This document shows, one piece after another, positions 60,122 to 64,000 of a stretch of 64,000 bases of DNA; within the stretch, counting starts at the first letter, position 1; each line of letters starts with the position of its first letter. Origin of the DNA: Halorubrum aquaticum (GTDB lineage: Archaea > Halobacteriota > Halobacteria > Halobacteriales > Haloferacaceae). Location: positions 87,982 to 151,981 of the forward strand of contig NZ_FOPZ01000007.1 of the NCBI RefSeq assembly GCF_900113615.1, given 5' to 3'. The translations under genes were made by a program, and so were the position numbers. Under the pieces are notes generated by a model. The model was not told where the DNA came from, did no database searches, and saw only the letters and a list, made by a program, of their open reading frames with translations.

Positions 60122-62383
60122 CTACTCCTCGGAGGTGTACTGCCGGTCGTACCCGAACGGCGTGTACGCGTCGCCGCCGCCCTCGTAGAAGTTCCCGAAG
60201 AACTCCACGTACTCGAGACGCACCGCCTGGATGCCGGCGGACGTGACCCCGAGCGCGAGGACGACGACGTGACCGACGATCGCCACGACGATCCCGCCGA
60301 CGAGCGCGAGGACGCCGACGGCGCCGATCGACGCCGGATCGAACGCGGTCGTCATTCCCGCGAAGACCAACTCGTAGTCCTCGGGGTTGCTCCGCACGTA
60401 CTCGAGGTAGTCGGCGCTGAAGATGAAGTGGAAGCTCCCCTCGCCGCTCTCGTCGATGTACGCCCCGAACGCGAGCAGGTTCACGGCGAGCGCCATCCCG
60501 CCCTTCGCGAGCAGCACCGCCATGATCCGGGCGTACGAGATGACGTTGACGATCGGCGAGAGCACCTCGGCGAGCTCCGGCGGCTCGCCGATCGCGAGCA
60601 GGACGACTCCGAGCGCGATGGCCACGATGGCGGCGTACCCGACCGCGACGGGGAAGCCGCCGAACGACACCGCGCCGAAGGTGAGTATCGAGAACGACTC
60701 GAAGAGGAAGTCCGGCTTCGGACCGGGGAGGTGCTGGCTGAAGATCCAGATCCACGCGCCGTTGAGGATCAGGAGCCACGAGCCGCCCTCGTACAGCGCG
60801 TGCTTCAGGTCGTGTTGCTGGTAGTTGCTCACGAACGAGAGGACGTGTCCCACGTTCAGGTGAGCGAGCCCGAACAGCACGCTGGCGACGAGGAACGACA
60901 GCGCCCAGTCGATGTCGGCGGGCGAGAGTCCCTTCCCGTCGACGGGCCAGTGGACGTCACCCGGCAGCAGCTGATAGGCGTGGTAGCCGAACACGTCGAT
61001 GCCGAAGTAGATACCGAACAGGATCGTGAAGCCGCCGGCCCACAGCGCGACCGCGCCGAGCTCGCGGAACGTCCCCTCGTAGTTGCTGTATAGGAAGTAG
61101 CCGATCGCGGCGTAGAGGACGCCGTACCCCACGTCGCCGATCATGAAGCCGAACATGAGCGGGAACGTGAGGAAGACGAGGATCGTCGGGTCGAACTCCG
61201 TGTACTTCGGTCGCCCGAAGCCCTGAACGAGCAGCTCGAACGGCCCGGCCGCGTTCCCGTTCTCCTGGACGACCGGCGGGTCGTCGCTCCCGTGGGTCGC
61301 GTGGCCGCCGTCGGTGGCCGCCTCGCGCTCGGCGTCATCGTCTGCGGAGCCGGCACTCGTCGCGGAGTCGGTGGTCGCGGCCGCGGAGGCGCCGCCCGTC
61401 ATCCCGCCGTCGGCGACCGCCTCGGTGTGGTGGTCGCCGTCCGGCGTGAACGAGGCACGCTCGAGCTCCTCGACCTCGGCGTGGTCGTCGACGGCGGCGG
61501 CGACGGCCGCCTCGAAGTCGGCGACCGTCGCGGTCGGGATCCATCCCTCCGCGATGAACGCGTTCTCGGTGGTCGCAAAGGAGAGCGGCGCCTGCTTCTT
61601 CTGTGCCTCGATGGTGAGCTGCTCTTCGGCGCGCAGGAGGAATCCCGCGGCCTCGGATCTCACCTCCGAGAGCTCGGCGTCGACCGCCTCGAGCTCCTCC
61701 TCGAGGTCCGCCTTCTCGCCCTCGAGCTCGGCGACGTAGTCGGCCGGGCTCGCGTCCGCGTCGGGCACCTCGAGGAACGCGACGTCGACCCCGACGAGCG
61801 CGTCCTGGAGGACGCCCTCCTCGGCCCCGTCGGCGGGCGCGGCGAACGCGGCCACGACGTTTCCGCCCGAGAAGACCTCGAAGGCGTCGACGCCGTCGGC
61901 CGCGCCGAGCGCCTCCTCGATCGCCCCGGGCTTCGCCTCGCCGACGACGACCTCGAGCGAGTCGTATCCGCCCAGGAGGTCGAGCTCGATGCCGAGGTCG
62001 GCGAACGGCTCCATCCGGTCGATCTCCTCCTGTCGGTCGCGTATCTCCGCTCTGAGGTCGTCGCGCCGGTCGTTGAGTTCGTTGACGCGCTCGCGGACCT
62101 CCTCGAGTTCGGCCGTGAGCGCGTCGTCTCCGAGTTTCCCCGGGCCGTCGGCGTCGTCCGCAGTGACGTCGAGGATGCTCTCGAGCGAGCGGACGGTGAC
62201 GAGCCGCTCGTTGACCTCCTCGGCCCCCTCGAGCGAGGTGCCGGGTTCGAAGCCCTCGTAGCGGTCGTCGTAGTCGGTGACGTGGAGGGAGTGGTGGTCG
62301 TAGGCCGCCTCGATGACGTCGTCGATGACGCGCTTCGAGCCCGTCACCGACACCTTGCTCATTTGCTCCGGTCTAAGCGCCAT
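60122..62383 (-). CDS. atpI: A-type ATP synthase subunit I
   Basis: A 753-residue membrane stator subunit. The N-terminal 370 residues are cytoplasmic coiled coil with an acidic, Ala/Thr/Ser-rich insert (TGGASAAATTDSATSAGSAD). The C-terminal half has about eight helices, including FPLMFGFMIGDVGYGVLY, typical of subunit I/a. The conserved ion half-channel Arg was not localised. It starts one base after the atpH stop. Longer than usual by the insert. Confidence 0.94.
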   Translation of the reverse strand: MALRPEQMSKVSVTGSKRVIDDVIEAAYDHHSLHVTDYDDRYEGFEPGTSLEGAEEVNERLVTVRSLESILDVTADDADGPGKLGDDALTAELEEVRERVNELNDRRDDLRAEIRDRQEEIDRMEPFADLGIELDLLGGYDSLEVVVGEAKPGAIEEALGAADGVDAFEVFSGGNVVAAFAAPADGAEEGVLQDALVGVDVAFLEVPDADASPADYVAELEGEKADLEEELEAVDAELSEVRSEAAGFLLRAEEQLTIEAQKKQAPLSFATTENAFIAEGWIPTATVADFEAAVAAAVDDHAEVEELERASFTPDGDHHTEAVADGGMTGGASAAATTDSATSAGSADDDAEREAATDGGHATHGSDDPPVVQENGNAAGPFELLVQGFGRPKYTEFDPTILVFLTFPLMFGFMIGDVGYGVLYAAIGYFLYSNYEGTFRELGAVALWAGGFTILFGIYFGIDVFGYHAYQLLPGDVHWPVDGKGLSPADIDWALSFLVASVLFGLAHLNVGHVLSFVSNYQQHDLKHALYEGGSWLLILNGAWIWIFSQHLPGPKPDFLFESFSILTFGAVSFGGFPVAVGYAAIVAIALGVVLLAIGEPPELAEVLSPIVNVISYARIMAVLLAKGGMALAVNLLAFGAYIDESGEGSFHFIFSADYLEYVRSNPEDYELVFAGMTTAFDPASIGAVGVLALVGGIVVAIVGHVVVLALGVTSAGIQAVRLEYVEFFGNFYEGGGDAYTPFGYDRQYTSEE

Positions 62384-62725
62384 TCATTCCTCCGTCTGCT
62401 GGCCCTTGACCGCCTCCTCGAACCGCTCGACCGCGTAGTCGACGGCGTCGTCGACCCGATCGCGGGCGGTCGATTCGAGCGCTTCGCGGTCCTCGCGCCC
62501 CTCGGCGAGGATCTCCTCGCGGCGTTCCTCGAGCTCCTCGCGGGCGGAATCCAGCCGAGCCTCGGCCTCGGCCGCCGCCTCCTCCTCGGCCTCGGCGCGG
62601 ATCTCGTCCGCGCGCGATCTGGCCTCGGCGAGGCGCTCGTCGGCGTCCGATTCCGCCTCCGCGATGATCTCGTCCGCCTCCGTTTCAGCCTCCTTGATCC
62701 GGTCGAGCACCTCTGGTCTCGCCAT
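62384..62725 (-). CDS. atpH: A-type ATP synthase subunit H
   Basis: A 113-residue peripheral-stalk subunit, nearly all coiled coil and rich in Ala, Glu and Arg (ADEIIAEAESDADERLAEAR). The start MARPEVL at 62725 gives the usual archaeal length; the longer frame upstream is non-conserved. It is the first gene of the ATP synthase operon, followed by atpI with no gap. Confidence 0.92.
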   Translation of the reverse strand: MARPEVLDRIKEAETEADEIIAEAESDADERLAEARSRADEIRAEAEEEAAAEAEARLDSAREELEERREEILAEGREDREALESTARDRVDDAVDYAVERFEEAVKGQQTEE

Positions 62726-62756
62726 TCTACTGATCGCGTGAACGTCCACGAGCGAC

Positions 62757-62764
62757 GTATAAGG
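62757..62764 (-). promoter_or_regulatory. Main promoter TATA box of the ATP synthase operon
   Basis: Minus-strand CTTATACG centred 35 nt before the atpH ATG; leader about 8 nt. Confidence 0.55.
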
Positions 62765-62841
62765 TGTTTGCGGAACCGCTCGGCGAGCCGGCGGAGAACG
62801 GCGAGCGCGGTGGAACGGCTGACCCGCCGGCTCGCCGCCTA

Positions 62842-62849
62842 CATTTAAG
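62842..62849 (+). promoter_or_regulatory. TATA box for the MinD-like gene
   Basis: CATTTAAG centred 28 nt before the ATG at 62874. The divergent TATA box for atpH is 78 bases away. Confidence 0.6.
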
Positions 62850-62873
62850 TAGGAGTCGCCGGACCCTGACGGT

Positions 62874-64000
62874 ATGGCAACGGTGTATGCGGTCGCGTCG
62901 GCGAAGGGTGGCGTCGGGAAGACCACCACGACCGCGGCGATAGCGACGGTCCTCGCGGAGTCGGGCGCGGACGTCGTCGCGATCGACGCCGACGTGGGAA
63001 TGGCGAACCTCGCCGACGCGCTGGGGATGGTCCCCGGCGAGACGACGGTCCACGACGTGCTCGCCGGGCGTGCGGACCCGAGCGAGGCCGTCCACGACGG
63101 GCCCGCCGGGCTGCGGGTCGTGCCGGGCGACCCCGACCTCGACGCGTACGCGGCCGCCGATCCCGCCGAGCTCGCCGGCGTCGTCGAGGCGTTCGCGGAC
63201 GCCGACTACGTGTTCCTCGACGGGGGCGCGGGGCTCTCCCACGACTCGACGCTCCCCATCGGGTTGGCCGACGAGACGCTTCTCGTCTCCACGCCCGACC
63301 GGAGCGCGCTCGGCGACACGGAGAAGACCCGACAGCTCGCGGAGCGGATCGGCGGCCACGTCGCCGGCGCGGCGATCACCCGCGTCGGCGGCGACGAGGA
63401 CGAGTCGGAGGGGCTCGCCGACGAGGGCGAAGCGGAGGACCTCGACGACGCGAGCGGGATGGCCGACCAGGACGACCCGGCCGTCGACATCGTCGACGAG
63501 ATCCTCGCGACGGAGGTGCTCGCACGGATCCCCGAGGACCCGGCGGTCGCCCGAGCGAGCACGGCCGGAGAGCCGCTGACGACGTTCGATCCGAACGCAC
63601 CGGCGAGCTGCGCGTACCGCGAACTGGTCCGGACGCTGGCCGGCGTCGACGTCGCGGAGCCGGAGGGGCGAGCGGAATCGGAAACCGAAGCGGACTCCGA
63701 AACCGAAGCAGCACCCGAAACCGAAGCGGACACCGAAACCGAAGCAGCACCCGAAACCGAAGCGGACACCGAAACCGAAGCAGCACCCGAAACCGAAGCG
63801 GAATCGGAAGCGGACGCGAAAACGGAGTCGGAAGCGGATTCGGGTGGGAGATCGGATGCGGAGGTCGAACGGGGGATCGATGAAGACACCGATGGCGACG
63901 ACGACGCGGACGACGACATCATCGTCGCGGAGTCGGAGACGCTCGTCGAGGACGCCGAGGACGCCGGGAGCGACGTGGATGACGCGAGCGACGCGGACGA
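62874..64000 (+). CDS. MinD/ParA-family ATPase with acidic repeat tail (partial)
   Basis: The first 375 residues of a deviant-Walker ATPase, cut by the window edge. KGGVGKTTT (residues 11-19) is the deviant Walker A; DADVGMANLADALG follows, and the MinD switch region is FLDGGAGL. The ATPase ends near residue 255. From about residue 260 the chain becomes a low-complexity acidic tail with 12-residue repeats, unlike short MinD. Archaeal MinD-like proteins place polar machinery such as archaella and chemosensory arrays; a MinD4-like role with a C-terminal extension is possible but not shown. Divergent from atpH. Confidence 0.85.
   Translation, partial: MATVYAVASAKGGVGKTTTTAAIATVLAESGADVVAIDADVGMANLADALGMVPGETTVHDVLAGRADPSEAVHDGPAGLRVVPGDPDLDAYAAADPAELAGVVEAFADADYVFLDGGAGLSHDSTLPIGLADETLLVSTPDRSALGDTEKTRQLAERIGGHVAGAAITRVGGDEDESEGLADEGEAEDLDDASGMADQDDPAVDIVDEILATEVLARIPEDPAVARASTAGEPLTTFDPNAPASCAYRELVRTLAGVDVAEPEGRAESETEADSETEAAPETEADTETEAAPETEADTETEAAPETEAESEADAKTESEADSGGRSDAEVERGIDEDTDGDDDADDDIIVAESETLVEDAEDAGSDVDDASDAD
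63681..63800 (+). repeat. 36-bp tandem repeat in the MinD-like tail
   Basis: A half unit (63681-63698) precedes two exact 36-base units (63699-63734 and 63735-63770) and a 30-base partial third unit (63771-63800). Each full unit codes for E-T-E-A-A-P-E-T-E-A-D-T. The units are identical in DNA sequence, not only in protein, so expansion looks recent. Confidence 0.9.

Noticed and set aside
1..64000. tRNA, rRNA, CRISPR, insertion sequence or prophage
   Set aside because: No cloverleaf, rRNA core, regular spaced repeats, transposase, integrase or phage motif was recognised by eye. A tRNA with an intron could be missed; a tRNA covariance search would settle it.

Overview
The window is chromosomal DNA of a high-GC halophilic archaeon, most likely a Halorubrum or close relative (class Halobacteria). 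Reasons seen in the sequence: very GC-rich codons; strongly acidic proteins rich in Asp and Glu; Tat-lipobox substrate-binding proteins (twin arginine followed by LAGC) with Asp/Gly/Ser linkers; archaeal TATA boxes about 26-30 nt before many start codons (leaderless transcripts); an A-type ATP synthase operon; a lycopene cyclase plus Brp/Blh retinal-forming pair. The genus is inference. No rRNA, tRNA, CRISPR array, insertion sequence, integrase or clear pseudogene was seen. This looks like core chromosome, not an island. || 0-4.9 kb: a four-gene run (HAD phosphatase, class II aldolase, ribose-1,5-bisphosphate isomerase, PfkB kinase) that matches the haloarchaeal non-carboxylating pentose bisphosphate pathway for nucleoside ribose. 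Then a MazG-type NTP pyrophosphohydrolase and an F420:NADP oxidoreductase. || 4.9-10.6 kb: a hairpin-rich dispersed element, a geranylgeranyl-diphosphate-type synthase, a GfcR-like phosphoribosyltransferase-fold regulator beside an AzgA-type purine permease, a glutaredoxin-like protein, a small membrane protein and a TldD/PmbA-family protein without the metal motif. || 10.6-16.5 kb (minus): a complete peptide/dipeptide-type ABC importer, dppA-B-C-D-F. || 16.6-24.8 kb: a possible unannotated 42-residue membrane protein, an Lhr-like helicase, a 2H phosphoesterase, serB, the crtY-blh retinal pair, a YkgJ cysteine-cluster protein. || 25-33.1 kb: hisB and hisA (minus) flanking an APC permease plus UspA pair (plus), then a thiamine-type ABC importer. 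|| 33.1-41.8 kb: small zinc and membrane proteins, an AT-rich palindromic stretch, the second copy of the hairpin element, an alanine-glyoxylate-type aminotransferase, DUF2157, a GDT1-like transporter, DUF424 plus a TPR/RGG protein, an S49 peptidase overlapping a DUF4350 protein, and ThpR. || 41.8-53.4 kb: CNNM/CBS protein, serA, topA, a soluble PAS histidine kinase, DUF192, a succinylglutamate desuccinylase-like protein, an M28 peptidase and two small proteins. || 53.4-64 kb: the A-type ATP synthase genes atpH-I-K-E-C-F-A-B-D (minus), with an extra promoter candidate before atpK and a terminator plus promoter between atpB and atpD. Divergent from atpH is a MinD/ParA-type ATPase with an expanding acidic repeat tail, cut by the window edge. 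|| Taken together, 0.3-8.4 kb reads as a nucleoside/nucleobase salvage neighbourhood, and the rest is housekeeping energy, amino-acid, cofactor and transport genes.
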